From Calothrix sp. NIES-4101 (GTDB lineage Bacteria > Cyanobacteriota > Cyanobacteriia > Cyanobacteriales > Nostocaceae): DNA of 64,000 nucleotides. The DNA lies in assembly GCA_004296455.1 (NCBI GenBank), contig AP018280.1, positions 5,146,001 through 5,210,000 on the forward strand, given 5' to 3'. Of this stretch, positions 1 to 9,863 are shown piece after piece (positions within the stretch are counted from its first letter, which is position 1; each line of letters starts with the position of its first letter). Below the pieces are notes generated by a model, which ran no database searches, was not told the origin of the DNA, and was given only the letters and a program-made list of their open reading frames with translations. The translations under genes were made by a program, and so were the position numbers.

Positions 1-834
1 AAATTCTTCAGCAGGAATTAATTAATAGTGATTGCAGTGATGATGAAGTTAAAAAATTTAATTCGTCTTTAACTAAATTTCTCCGAATTGAGCAAGTACA
101 AGAGATATTAGGTAGTGCTTTTAATCCTGAATGTATAAGTATTGATACTCAAATTTTAGAAAGAATTTGGTATGACCAAAATTTATTGGCATTACCAGAA
201 GATTTTGCTTGGAAACGGTTAAATAAACCCTACCTCAACAAAGTTAAAGCTATTATTCGCGAGTCGGATAAACTAAGAAATGCGTTTGATTCTTATCAGT
301 TAGAAAAAACGGCTGATAATACTCAAGAGCTAGTTGGAGTCTCTCCTGATTTCGATTTACGACGCTATCAAGAAGGTATTCGTCAAAAGTATGGCTATCT
401 GAAGTTAGATTCTCTCGATAGTAGTGGTTCTGCATATAATGAGTTGAGATTGCAACAGGTTTTTATTGCTCAGAATGTGCGTGAATGTGTGAAGATTTTA
501 CCTCATGTGTTTGAGCGCAGTAAGGAATATCAAAAATATCTCAACGAAACGGGTAAAGATGCAGAAATTAAGGATATAAATGAGTTGGAACGCTATCAGA
601 AAAGTTATATTGAAGCGCCAATTCGTTCTGTTATTGATATTATTAACGAAAAGAAAAATCGTAACTATTTAGTTATATTAGGTGACCCAGGTGCGGGGAA
701 ATCAACTTTATTACAATTTTTAGCTTTAAATTGGGCAGAATCAAAATTAACTAATTACTTTAATCAGCCAATTCCAATCTTGATTGAATTGCGAACCTAT
801 GCACGGCAATTTAATGAGAAACATTGTAAAAACT

Positions 835-995
835 GGCTCTTCAGTTCTTTTTATGGAAAACTTAGCTAAAAATCCTTGAAAGCCTTATTACATAGGAATT
901 TAGCCTCAAAAAGTATCATAGTTGCTTGTAATCATTGTTTTGTAAGGGTTTTACTGCAAAAAAACCTCAAGCTCCATAAAACTTGCCGAAGAGCC
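835..995. mobile_element. 161-bp MITE, copy 1 (ISL3-like ends)
   Basis: Non-coding element inserted in the NACHT gene. It begins GGCTCTTCAG and ends with the inverted GAAGAGCC; the imperfect terminal repeats share GGCTCTTC and, further in, TTTTATGGA. It is flanked by the 8-bp direct duplication TAAAAACT at 827-834 and 996-1003. An apparently identical copy lies at 57818-57978. The GGCTCTTC ends and 8-bp duplications resemble ISL3-family elements, so a related full-length transposase elsewhere probably mobilises it (inference). Confidence 0.93.
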
Positions 996-1403
996 TAAAA
1001 ACTTTCTTGAATATTTACATAATGCACCAGGGGCAATTTGCCATTTAAATCAATTGGGATTACATGAGCAATTACAAAAAGGTAATGCTTTGGTGATGTT
1101 TGATGGGTTGGATGAAGTATTTGAGCCAGCCCAAAGGGAAGATATTATCAACGATATTATTCGCTTTACTGATGAATATCCCGACGTGCAAGTAATTGTC
1201 ACTTCTCGCGTGATTGGTTATAAAGATGAACGCTTTCGGAATAGCGAATTTCGTCACTTGATGTTACAGGATTTTGATGATGGACAAATCCAGGATTTTA
1301 TCAACAGATGGCATCAATTAACTTTTAATGATAAAGCCGATGCAGAAGATAAAAAAGCACGCTTAGAAAGGGGAATAGCACGCAGTAAAGCGATTAAAGA
1401 ATT

Positions 1404-3081
1404 GTAGTTTTTCACTTTCCCCCCTAAAACAAGAGTTTGCAGTGTAGGTAAAACTAGGGGTGTAGTTCATATGGTAATGTAAAAAATCATTGTGCAATGC
1501 AAACCAAAAGCTCATGAACCGACTGAGTAAAGAAGACTTAGCACAAATGAACCGGGACTACTTCCAATCTCTGGACAAGCAGAAATTGGTGGAAGTTGCG
1601 GGAAATCTTCATAAACTAGCAGTCGAGCAACTAGAAAAATTAGAGCAAAATTCGAGCAATAGTTCCTTACCCCCATCATCAGACCAATTCAAAAGTAAGG
1701 AAAAATCAGGGTTACACCAAGAAGAACAAACACCGCACTCAGAATCACAAACAGAACCAAAGCAAGAAGATAAGGTTGTTTCCGAATCCAGGGAAAAACC
1801 AAAAAGTAAGGGATTCGCTCTAAAAAAGCCGGGAAAACAACCAGGGGCTAAGGGGATATGGCGGACAGCACCCTTAGTGCCAAACCAAACCATATCCCAT
1901 TACCCAAAAACTTGTGCATCGTGTAACAGTGGATTAGAAATAGACCAACAAGCAAAACCCCACATGGGCTATTACGTATTGGAACTGGAAAAATTAGAGT
2001 CTGGAATTGAGGTAAAGTGTACGCTTCATCATTACTATCAGGCGACTTGCACCTGTGGACACCAAACAAAAGAAAAGCCTTTAGTCGGGTATGTTTCGGT
2101 AGTTGAAGGAAGAAGCAGAGATTTAAGCTTGCAGGAGTATGGACTTGTCGGTCCGATGCTGGCAACGTTTATTGCTTCTGTTGCAATACGATACCGTATG
2201 TCCCGACCGAAAATAAGAGAGTTATTGAACGATTGGGTAGGTGTATCGCTGTCAGTCGGAACAATCGACAGATGTATTCGAGAGGTAGGAATAGCTTGTT
2301 CCCCAGTCGTTGAGGAATTAATTGAACAATTGCAATCGTCAGAAATAATCCACCTTGATGAAACACCCTGGTATGAGAAAGGGAAATATCGGTGGTTATG
2401 GGTAGCGATTACGAAAACAATTGCCGTTTACCACATCGGTAGTCGTCGTCAAGAAGAATTACTGCGGTTGATCAGTGATGCATTTGTGGGATGGTTAGTA
2501 ACTGATGGGTATGGAGCCTACAGTCATTACCCAAAACGCCAACATTGTTTAGCTCATCTGATTCGTAAAGCGATCGCTTTGACCGAAGCAGTAGATAAAG
2601 AAGTGGCGGATTTAGGGCAGTGGCTTTTAGAGGAACTGAGGGAACTAATACATACACTTGCTATCGGCGACGGGGATACAGATGAAAAAGACTCACACCC
2701 CGCTCGCCTATACAGAGTCTGCCGATTAGCTACGCTTGCAGAGCATAGTAAGTTAAAGGCTCTAGCAAAAGAAATTTTAGCTGATTGGGACGCTGTGGTT
2801 GCGTGTTTTTATCATCCGCAATTACCAGCAACCAATAATGAGGCTGAACGGGCTTTACGACATGCCGTTATTGCTCGACGTATTAGCTATGGTACTCGCA
2901 CTACTGAAGGCAGTTTAGCTTACTGCTCTGTTTTGAGTGTCATTGAAACTTGTCGTCTCAGAAAAGTTGATCCTTGGGGTTATATTGCAATGGTTCTTAC
3001 TCAGGCTCGTAAAGGTATAAAACATCCCCCCATTCCTGTTGCTTCTTAATCCTTTTTTGATGCAGGAGAGTGAAAAACTAC
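1404..3081 (+). mobile_element. IS66-family insertion sequence, single-gene (ISBst12-like) type
   Basis: 1678-bp element with 17-bp terminal inverted repeats: the left end is GTAGTTTTTCACTTTCC and the right end matches it with one mismatch. It is flanked by an 8-bp target duplication AAAGAATT at 1396-1403 and 3082-3089, the usual size for IS66. It carries only the tnpC-type transposase and no tnpA or tnpB, as in the ISBst12 subgroup. It interrupts the NACHT gene in the codon series Lys-Glu-Leu. Confidence 0.95.
1514..3049 (+). CDS. tnpC: IS66-family transposase (TnpC type)
   Basis: About 511 residues from the ATG at 1514; an in-frame TTG at 1490 would add 8 residues, and neither start has a clear ribosome binding site. 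The N-terminal region has a short coiled coil followed by the family signature NSSNSSLPPSSD. A zinc-finger region with CASC near residue 135 and a CTCG pair near 180 comes next, then the DDE catalytic domain. The likely catalytic residues are Asp282 (HLDETPW), Asp331 (VTDGYGAY) and Glu443 (NNEAERALR). The frame is full length, so the element could still move itself. Its function is transposition of the surrounding IS. Confidence 0.95.
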   Translation: MNRLSKEDLAQMNRDYFQSLDKQKLVEVAGNLHKLAVEQLEKLEQNSSNSSLPPSSDQFKSKEKSGLHQEEQTPHSESQTEPKQEDKVVSESREKPKSKGFALKKPGKQPGAKGIWRTAPLVPNQTISHYPKTCASCNSGLEIDQQAKPHMGYYVLELEKLESGIEVKCTLHHYYQATCTCGHQTKEKPLVGYVSVVEGRSRDLSLQEYGLVGPMLATFIASVAIRYRMSRPKIRELLNDWVGVSLSVGTIDRCIREVGIACSPVVEELIEQLQSSEIIHLDETPWYEKGKYRWLWVAITKTIAVYHIGSRRQEELLRLISDAFVGWLVTDGYGAYSHYPKRQHCLAHLIRKAIALTEAVDKEVADLGQWLLEELRELIHTLAIGDGDTDEKDSHPARLYRVCRLATLAEHSKLKALAKEILADWDAVVACFYHPQLPATNNEAERALRHAVIARRISYGTRTTEGSLAYCSVLSVIETCRLRKVDPWGYIAMVLTQARKGIKHPPIPVAS

Positions 3082-3942
3082 AAAGAATTAGCTGGAAACC
3101 CTTTATTATTAACAATGATGGCGATACTCAACCGTCATCGAGAATTGCCCCGCGATCGAAGTACGTTATATGAGAAAGCATCGGAAGTATTGCTACAACA
3201 ATGGGATGCAGAAAGACATTTAACTGATGTGAGAATGTCTCGGTTTGCGATTGATTTAAGTGACAAACAAGCAATGTTGCGGCAAGTTGCTTATCAGATG
3301 CAGGCAAATGAAAAAGGGTTGACGGGGAATTTAATTAATGGCAACGATTTACAGCATATTTTTCAAGGGTATTTAGAAACCATTGGAAATACAAAGCTTG
3401 ATGCCAGGGAAGCTGCTAAAGTTTTGATTGAACAGTTACGTCAACGTAATTTTATCTTGTGTCATGCTGGTGATAATTATTATTCCTTTGTACATCGGAC
3501 ATTTTTAGAATATTTTTGTGCTGAAGCTTTTCGTTGGCAATTTGAAAAAGAACAAAAGTTGACTCTAGATAAACTTCAAACTGAAGTTTTTGGTAAGCAT
3601 TGGCATGATGAAAGTTGGCATGAGGTTTTAAGATTAATTGCTGGAGTCATTAACGCTAGTCATGTCGCGAAGATTATTGAATATTTGATGGGGATTGATG
3701 GGGAAGCAAATAAGTTTAGCAATTTATTTCTAGCTGCGGGATGTTTGGCTGAAGTTAGAGAAAGGAAAAATCGGGATATTTATGCTCAAGATAGGAGGTT
3801 ATTTGAAGTTATTAATAACTTGATTGGCTATGGGTTTTATCGTGTGAAAACATTTTTCCACAGCGAGTATATACGAGCGGATAACCAAAACGTTACAGAA
3901 ATTCGGACTTTGGCAGTAGCAACCATAGTTACGACATGGAAC

Positions 3943-4350
3943 GATGATCCCGATACCCTACCCTGGTTGAAACAACGCGCTCAAAATGATGATGACTCGT
4001 CTGTACGACGTGCTGCGGTACAGGAATTAGCCCGCAATTTCAAAGATGACCCCGATACCCTACCCTGGTTAAAACAACTTGCTCAAACTGATGATGACTC
4101 GTCTGTACGACGTGCTGCGGTACAGGAATTAGCACGCAATTTCAAAGATGACCCCGATACCCTACCCATCTTGAAACAACGCGCTCAAAATGATGATAAC
4201 TCGTCTGTGCGACGTACTGCGATACAGGAATTAGCCCGCAATTTCAAAGATGACCCCGATACCCTACCCATCTTGAAACAACACGCTCTAACTGATGATC
4301 ATTGGAATGTACGACGTGCTGCGGTAGAGGACTTAGCCCGCAATTTCAAA
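3943..4350 (+). repeat. Four tandem 102-bp coding repeats (34-residue HEAT-like units)
   Basis: Four head-to-tail units of exactly 102 bp start at 3943, 4045, 4147 and 4249 in the C-terminal part of the disrupted NACHT gene. Each encodes a DDPDTLP...VRRAAVQELARNFK-type helical pair. Neighbouring units are nearly identical at the DNA level and differ mostly in the WLKQ/ILKQ segment and around the acidic DDD/DDN run. The fourth unit is the most diverged. This points to recent unit duplication or gene conversion in a likely sensor domain. Confidence 0.9.
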
Positions 4351-4596
4351 GATGAAACAGGAATTTTTGAATTATTTTGCGATGTAGCAGTTAACGACCC
4401 ATTTCAAGTTAGTGAGGATGAATATAGTCAGTTTGAAACTAATCCTCGTCAAGCTGCACTGGAGGTAATTCTTAAACATTACCCGAGTCATTCTGACACC
4501 TTAGCACTGTTACGCGATCGCTCTACCAATGACACCGATGAAAAGTTGCGGGGATGGGCGAAGAAACAGTTACAGAAATTGGAGCCAACCAATTAA

Positions 4597-5192
4597 CCCT
4601 AATATCCCCGATTTCTGGTTCTTAAATTTTTGGCTGATCTGAAACTTTATTGAACCATAAATAAGAGTTAGTAAATTAAGAGCGATAAAGTCTAATTATA
4701 AATTTTGTCTGTAATTTACCTAAATTCATGAGAATTTTGCCGAAGCTGGAAATGTTAAGAAATAAAGTAATGACCATAGATAATTTTTGGCTAAAAAAGC
4801 ACTTTTTTGACACTTTTTGATTTATTAAAAGATTTTTTGGTTATTTGAAACTACTAGTCAACATACAAAATAATTACTCCCGCATCTAAATTGAGTACTT
4901 AGGCGACCAAAGCTTCTTGTTTTACAATGATCCCCTGGATAGATGAAGTGAAAACATTAGTGACTGTAATATTAGGTATGTTGTTGCTTAATCGTATAAC
5001 TTGGCTGCCTGTACTTAGTCGCTGTTAACTTGTCAAGCACGGTCAAATGGAATATTGCTATTCCGATCGCCGACTTGATTGATGTAAACTTCAGATGGAT
5101 GAGTATATTTGCTCTACCAATTCAAATCTGTTTAAATCTGAATTTTAAGTCCAGATATACAGGGCTTTTCACCTGCTGAACCAAAACAAGTT
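4597..5192. other. Spacer, no firm gene
   Basis: AT-rich spacer between the disrupted NACHT gene and the glycosyltransferase. The only coding possibility noticed is a 33-codon hydrophobic frame from the ATG at 4927 to the stop at 5028 (begins MIPWIDEV). It has no ribosome binding site and no recognisable family. The glycosyltransferase promoter presumably lies in the right half. Confidence 0.5.
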
Positions 5193-6260
5193 ATGAAAAT
5201 CGCTCAAGTCGCCCCCTTATGGGAACGGGTTCCGCCCCCAACTTATGGAGGAATCGAACTGGTGGTGAGTCACCTTGCCGACGAACTGGTACGTCGAGGT
5301 CATGATGTGACATTGTTCGCATCTGGAGACTCGCAAACATTAGCGAAGTTGGAAGCTATATGTCCCCGTGCATTACGTTTAGACCCAGAATTTAGGGAAT
5401 ATTCAGTGTACGAAACGCTCGAACTCAGCCAAGTGTACCAACGTGCTGCGGAATTCGATATTATTCACTCTCATGTAGGGGTTACGGCATTAGCTTTAGC
5501 AAATTTTGTACCGACTCCAACGGTGCATACATTACATGGTAGCTTCAACAGTGAAAACAAAAACGTATACAGCCACCATCGCCAGCAGCCATTTATTAGT
5601 ATTAGCAACGCCCAACGCCAAGTAGATTTAAATTACATTGATACAGTCTACAACGGTATTAACCTCGGCAGTTACCGATTTTTTGCTCAGCCTCAAGACC
5701 CGCCTTATTTAGCATTTTTAGGCAGATTTTCCCCAGAAAAAGGTCCACACCATGCGATCGCGATCGCCAAAAAAACAGGTTGGCGGTTAAAAATGGCAGG
5801 AAAAATTGATTTAGTTGATGCAGAGTTCTTTGAACGCGAAATAGCACCCCACATAGACGGTAAGCAAATCGAATATCTGGGCGAAATTAATAACGCAGAG
5901 AAATCAGAACTTCTCGGTAACGCATCTGTGGCACTCTTCCCTATTACCTGGCACGAACCGTTTGGCTTGGTAATGATTGAATCAATGGCAGCTGGTACGC
6001 CAGTGATTGCAATAGGCATGGGTTCCGTACCAGAAGTTATTGCCCACGGTGAAACAGGTTTTGTTTGTCAGAACTACGAGGAAATGACAGCAATGATTCC
6101 TCAAGCATTGGAACTCAACCGTTACCAATGTCGGAAACATGTAGAGGATAACTTTAGCGTTGCCCAAATGGTTAATGGGTACGAGCAAGTTTACCAACAG
6201 ATAATTCAACAACGAATTAGTCAAAATGGACATCTTCACGCTGCCAAAATCCACTTTTAA
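5193..6260 (+). CDS. Family 4 glycosyltransferase (GT-B fold)
   Basis: 355 residues, the usual length for a GT4 enzyme. The N-terminal acceptor domain begins MKIAQVAPLWERVPP with the glycine-rich TYGGIE loop and the HSHVG segment near residue 92. The C-terminal nucleotide-sugar domain starts near 172 (YLAFLGRFSPEKG) and carries the EX7E motif, Glu255 and Glu263, in HEPFGLVMIESMAAGTPVIA. It should transfer a sugar from an activated donor to an envelope or polysaccharide acceptor in the cytoplasm. The substrate cannot be read from sequence, and no other polysaccharide genes flank it. Confidence 0.9.
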   Translation: MKIAQVAPLWERVPPPTYGGIELVVSHLADELVRRGHDVTLFASGDSQTLAKLEAICPRALRLDPEFREYSVYETLELSQVYQRAAEFDIIHSHVGVTALALANFVPTPTVHTLHGSFNSENKNVYSHHRQQPFISISNAQRQVDLNYIDTVYNGINLGSYRFFAQPQDPPYLAFLGRFSPEKGPHHAIAIAKKTGWRLKMAGKIDLVDAEFFEREIAPHIDGKQIEYLGEINNAEKSELLGNASVALFPITWHEPFGLVMIESMAAGTPVIAIGMGSVPEVIAHGETGFVCQNYEEMTAMIPQALELNRYQCRKHVEDNFSVAQMVNGYEQVYQQIIQQRISQNGHLHAAKIHF

Positions 6261-6364
6261 TTAACTGTTTTCAACAGATTCTAATTTGATAAATCTTTAA
6301 TTTCCGAAGTCACAGGAAATTAATTAGCTACACAGAAAGAAACACACACAAGGAGAACAATGGT

Positions 6365-6553
6365 ATGAGTATGAGAGCCAGCAGTTGCCCCTGTTGCGGT
6401 AGTTCCATGCTGTTGCGTCATGTCCGCCACGGTCAAATTTATTGGTTCTGCCAATCTTGCCGCCAAGAGGTGTCTTTATTGATTGTAAATCGGGTTGCTG
6501 GAACTGGCTCTATGAATGCAGGAGTATCTGCTCAAGCAGCAGTTACATCTTAA
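6365..6553 (+). CDS. Small zinc-ribbon protein
   Basis: 62 residues with two CxxC-type pairs, CPCC near residue 8 and CQSC near residue 29, which look like a zinc ribbon of about 25 residues. A Val/Leu stretch and a Ser/Ala-rich tail follow. AGGAG at 6351-6355 favours the ATG at 6365, though a second in-frame ATG at 6371 is possible. An ATG at 6360 closes after two codons. Proteins of this type look cyanobacteria-specific; the function is unknown. Confidence 0.75.
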   Translation: MSMRASSCPCCGSSMLLRHVRHGQIYWFCQSCRQEVSLLIVNRVAGTGSMNAGVSAQAAVTS

Positions 6554-6833
6554 TAATTTGACATAAACATAACCATAAGGCCAACTAGTCTGCAATAAGT
6601 TTTCGACTTCTAGAAACTTCAAACTAATTCACTTTTAATAATTTCCCCTGCTCTGCCTGATAAAATCAGGTGGAGCTAATTTATCTTTAGTAATTAGTAA
6701 TTAGATAAGTAATTAGCAAGTGCCGAATGTGGAATGTGGTGATGCGGGAATGTGGGGATAAAAAATAAAATAATATGTTCAATATGTTCAAGAGACAAAA
6801 TATTAAGCAATTTAGAAAATAGGAGATTAAAAG

Positions 6834-7868
6834 TTGCTCGCTGCTGTACTTTACGATCGCGAAGATTTACGTCTCGAACAAGTCCCAGACCCAACTCCGG
6901 CAGTGGGTGAGGTGGTAATTCGAGTTGGTGCAGCTACGACTTGCGGAACAGATTTGAAAGTATGGCGACGTGGTGGACATGCGAAAATGCTGAAACCACC
7001 GACTTTGTTTGGACATGAGTCTGCTGGGGAAATAGTGGCGCTGGGGAAAGGTGTAACTAATTGGCAAATAGGCGATCGCGTTGTTGCCAATAATTCTGCA
7101 CCATGCATGAAGTGTTTTTTTTGTCAACGGCAACAATATTCGCTTTGTCCGCATTTAACTTGGAATAATGGTACTTTTGCCCAATATCTAAAAATTCCGG
7201 CACCGATTGTCGAACATAATTTATTGTCACTTCCCGATGATTTGCCTGACGAATTAGCGGCGATGACTGAACCTTTGGCTTGTGTGTTACATGGGGTAGC
7301 GCGTTCTGATGTCAAGGCTGGGGATCGGGTAGTTTTATTAGGTGATGGTGCGATCGGGTTAATGTTTGTGGCGAAATTAGCAATTGATTGTAATGTAGAA
7401 GTATTTGTTTTTGGAGGTAGCGATCGCAGATTAGAAATCGCCAAGAAACTCGGTGCTAGTCAGACTTTCAATTATCACCAAATTCCTGATATTCCTAGTG
7501 TTGTTAAAGAATTAACCGATGGATTGGGTGCAGATATTGCGATCGAAGCAACTGGTGTACCTAGTGTTTGGGAAACAGCAATTAATTGTGTTCGTCCCGG
7601 CGCTACCGTCAATTTATTCGGTGGCTGCCCCAAAAATACATCAATTAATCTCAATACTGAGCAATTACATTACAGCGAACTCACAGTTAAAGGTGTATTT
7701 CATAACACTCCATATTTTGTCCGTCAAGCGCTAGAACTCATCGCCAGTCGCAAAATCCCCTTTGAATTATTAATTAGCGAACAGCGTCCATTGACAGATT
7801 TAGAACAAGTATTCGTGGATATGCGAGAGCGGAAAGTAATTAAAGTTGCAATTAATCCTTTTTATTAA
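6834..7868 (+). CDS. Zinc-dependent MDR-family dehydrogenase
   Basis: 344 residues. The TTG start at 6834 is set by AGGAG at 6821-6825, 8 nt upstream; no ATG fits the N-terminus. Catalytic zinc ligands look intact: Cys37, His61 and Glu62 (GHE), and Glu146. The structural zinc site has Cys91, Cys94, Cys97 and Cys105. The Rossmann loop GDGAIG at 170-175 binds NAD(P). The closest general class is threonine/polyol (butanediol, sorbitol) dehydrogenase in the medium-chain superfamily. The substrate is not predictable from context, since the flanking genes are unrelated. Confidence 0.9.
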   Translation: MLAAVLYDREDLRLEQVPDPTPAVGEVVIRVGAATTCGTDLKVWRRGGHAKMLKPPTLFGHESAGEIVALGKGVTNWQIGDRVVANNSAPCMKCFFCQRQQYSLCPHLTWNNGTFAQYLKIPAPIVEHNLLSLPDDLPDELAAMTEPLACVLHGVARSDVKAGDRVVLLGDGAIGLMFVAKLAIDCNVEVFVFGGSDRRLEIAKKLGASQTFNYHQIPDIPSVVKELTDGLGADIAIEATGVPSVWETAINCVRPGATVNLFGGCPKNTSINLNTEQLHYSELTVKGVFHNTPYFVRQALELIASRKIPFELLISEQRPLTDLEQVFVDMRERKVIKVAINPFY

Positions 7869-8058
7869 GTTTTTATTTGCAGTTGTTATTTTTGTTAATT
7901 TTTCTGTCATCCTAGTTCTACTCATTGGTTTTAAAAATTAACCTAACTTTTAGGTATCCTATGAAACCCAAATGATTACTTATCAATAAATTCTTGCCGC
8001 ATCTCCAGTTCTCGAATTTCTGACCAAGCACGATAAGTACTCAAAAACTAATTAAATC

Positions 8059-9135
8059 ATGCCTCGTACCAAAACAGTCCCCAATAAACGCGCTACCGCG
8101 ACAACTCTTGCACCTTCCGAACTGCATCTACGAATGGAAGGACTAGAAGTAGAACATCAAAAACTACTGAAACAGATTAAGAAAAAACGTAAGGAACTTG
8201 ATAATTTTATCGAGCAAATGCGTTCTATTGCTACAGAAATATTTGGTCGCGCCACACCAAATTATCAAAAGATGGCACAACTTGACCAAGAAATTCATAG
8301 TTTATTTCGAGAAATTTTAGAAAAGAAGAAACTTGGCAAACAAAGTAAAAGGAAAATAGAAGAAATTTATCGTAGTTTGCAACATGCGGGAATTATTAGT
8401 CATAAATCCTTTCAAATCTTTGACGATCAAGATTTAGAAGAAGAGTTAGAAAATTTAGAAGAGGAATTTGGAGTCGATTCCGAAGAGTTTAAGTCGCAGC
8501 GATCGCAACATCATTATTATTATCATCGACCCGACTCGGAAGTTGAATCTCCCTCAGCAACTAGAAGTGAATCTTCTAAAAAGATACGCCATATATTTTT
8601 AAGATTAGCAGAAATATTTCATCCAGATCGAGCTAAAGATAATGAGACCCAGAAGCGTCACACCGAGATAATGCAAGAAATTAATAAGGCTTATCAAGAA
8701 GGTGATTTAGCGAGACTTTTGGAAATTGAACAGCAATATGAAGTCGGAGAAGAAATTGATAGTAATAGCCAAGATGATTTGAGTCGAAAATGTTCTCGTT
8801 TAGAGCAGAACAATAAAATTTTGAAAACTCAATATGAAACTCTCAAAAAAGAACTGCGAGAGGTGAAAAAGACTCCCGAAGGTGAGATGCTTTCTGATTG
8901 TAAGAAAGCTAAAAAACATGGAGTTGATCCCGTTGATGAAATTTTAGGTCAATTAGAATCGCAAATTGAAATTGTTTCCGGAATACGTGATTATGTCAAG
9001 GATTTTCAAGAAAAAAAATTGACCATCAAGGAATTCCTGGAAGGCCCAGAAATTTTACGTTCTCTGCAACGGGATATGATGGAAGAACTATTGGAAGAGA
9101 TGTTAGAAGAATTTGGCGGCGCAATTAGGTTTTGA
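8059..9135 (+). CDS. Coiled-coil protein with J-domain-like segment
   Basis: 358 residues. Residues 25-105 are a charged helical coiled coil, followed by an acidic stretch (about 124-145) and a His/Tyr-rich linker. Residues 174-225 contain an HPD tripeptide (188-190) in LAEIFHPDRAKDNETQKRH, then MQEINKAYQEGDLARLLEIE. That matches the helix II-loop-helix III arrangement of DnaJ-like proteins found alone in bacteria. More coiled coil follows at 240-275. An HPD motif suggests stimulation of a DnaK/Hsp70 partner; there is no zinc domain. The client is unknown. Confidence 0.75.
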   Translation: MPRTKTVPNKRATATTLAPSELHLRMEGLEVEHQKLLKQIKKKRKELDNFIEQMRSIATEIFGRATPNYQKMAQLDQEIHSLFREILEKKKLGKQSKRKIEEIYRSLQHAGIISHKSFQIFDDQDLEEELENLEEEFGVDSEEFKSQRSQHHYYYHRPDSEVESPSATRSESSKKIRHIFLRLAEIFHPDRAKDNETQKRHTEIMQEINKAYQEGDLARLLEIEQQYEVGEEIDSNSQDDLSRKCSRLEQNNKILKTQYETLKKELREVKKTPEGEMLSDCKKAKKHGVDPVDEILGQLESQIEIVSGIRDYVKDFQEKKLTIKEFLEGPEILRSLQRDMMEELLEEMLEEFGGAIRF

Positions 9136-9300
9136 TCTTTCAGATTATCTGAGGTTGAGTGGCGCGATCGCATGTACTAAAGTTAGGAGAATGAGGAGAC
9201 GATGCGATCGCCTGTCTGATAGCTCGTATTACGTCTGGCTCCACATGACATAGATCAAGTTTAAGTACCTGGTTTTAATCAAAAGCAACGGAGAGAGGTA
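9136..9300. other. Spacer with two HIP1 sites
   Basis: Non-coding stretch after the J-domain-like gene. It contains GCGATCGC-type sites near 9164 and 9205. No gene or structured RNA was recognised. Confidence 0.4.
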
Positions 9301-9461
9301 ATACCAATTCACAATACTCGCTGTCGCGTAGGCGCAAGCCTTCTCGAAGAGTGTACGCCGTTAGGCGTTGTCGAAGACTAGCAAGCTACACAATTAAAAA
9401 AATTAGACGCAGCAAAGCTTTCAGGATTTACATCTGTATCAGATTTTTCGTGAAATGGTAT
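9301..9461. mobile_element. MITE-like interspersed repeat
   Basis: About 161 bp bounded by imperfect inverted ends: ATACCAATTCAC on the left, and ATACCATTTCAC as the reverse complement of the right end (11 of 12 match). The interior carries the palindromic GCGTAGGCGCAAGCC / GTACGCCGTTAGGCG type motif widely scattered in cyanobacterial genomes. No clean target duplication was seen. It is non-coding. Confidence 0.6.
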
Positions 9462-9863
9462 CACTATAGTCCTCTGGGGGTTGATATTTAATTAAACCCG
9501 CCTGCTGAACATGCCCGAAATCAGCGCTCCGATTCAAAATTCTCCGTGTGGATTTTATCGCATGTATTTAGGCGAACCGAATATAATGTATAATTTCCCT
9601 TGTCACTAATCGATGCTTATCAATAAATCTACGGAGATAGTAAATAACTCATAATAATAATTTGAGCAACCTAACTTTGGGAAAGATTGCTCAAATGTGT
9701 TTCGGTATATAGTTTCGGTTTATCAGGTTGCAAATATATTTACTTTATAAAATATAAATCCTTTAAAAAGCTTCAGTGTAAATACTAAATAATCCCATTT
9801 GATGATTACCTGATCCGAAAAATTGCGGTTGAGACAGGTAGAAAATACTGACAAATACGTAGA
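9462..9863. other. Spacer, upstream region of the DUF1400-type gene
   Basis: AT-rich with no convincing coding frame. It should hold the promoter of the gene starting at 9864, but no clear -10/-35 pair can be singled out. Confidence 0.4.

Larger units (their letters stand above)
1..4596 (+). pseudogene. NACHT NTPase with HEAT-like repeats, disrupted by a MITE and an IS66 element
   Basis: The gene enters open from the left edge (frame 3) and is cut into three pieces: 3-834, 1004-1403 and 3090-4596. Joining them with one copy of each target duplication gives a single frame of about 912 residues with no other stop or frameshift. Piece 1 has an uncharacterised N-terminal part and the NACHT P-loop GDPGAGKST. 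Piece 2 has the Walker B-like MFDGLDEVFE and a sensor-like VIVTSR. Piece 3 has the ELAGNPLLLTMMA winged-helix region typical of NACHT/STAND ATPases, then HEAT-like repeats. Such bacterial NLR-like proteins are STAND ATPases, and several families act in phage defence. The true N-terminal effector lies outside the window. As it stands the gene encodes only fragments, so it is presumably inactive. Confidence 0.9.

Noticed and set aside
835-3081. Programmed excision like heterocyst elements
   Set aside because: Exact frame restoration follows from the target duplications; no site-specific recombinase gene is present in either element.
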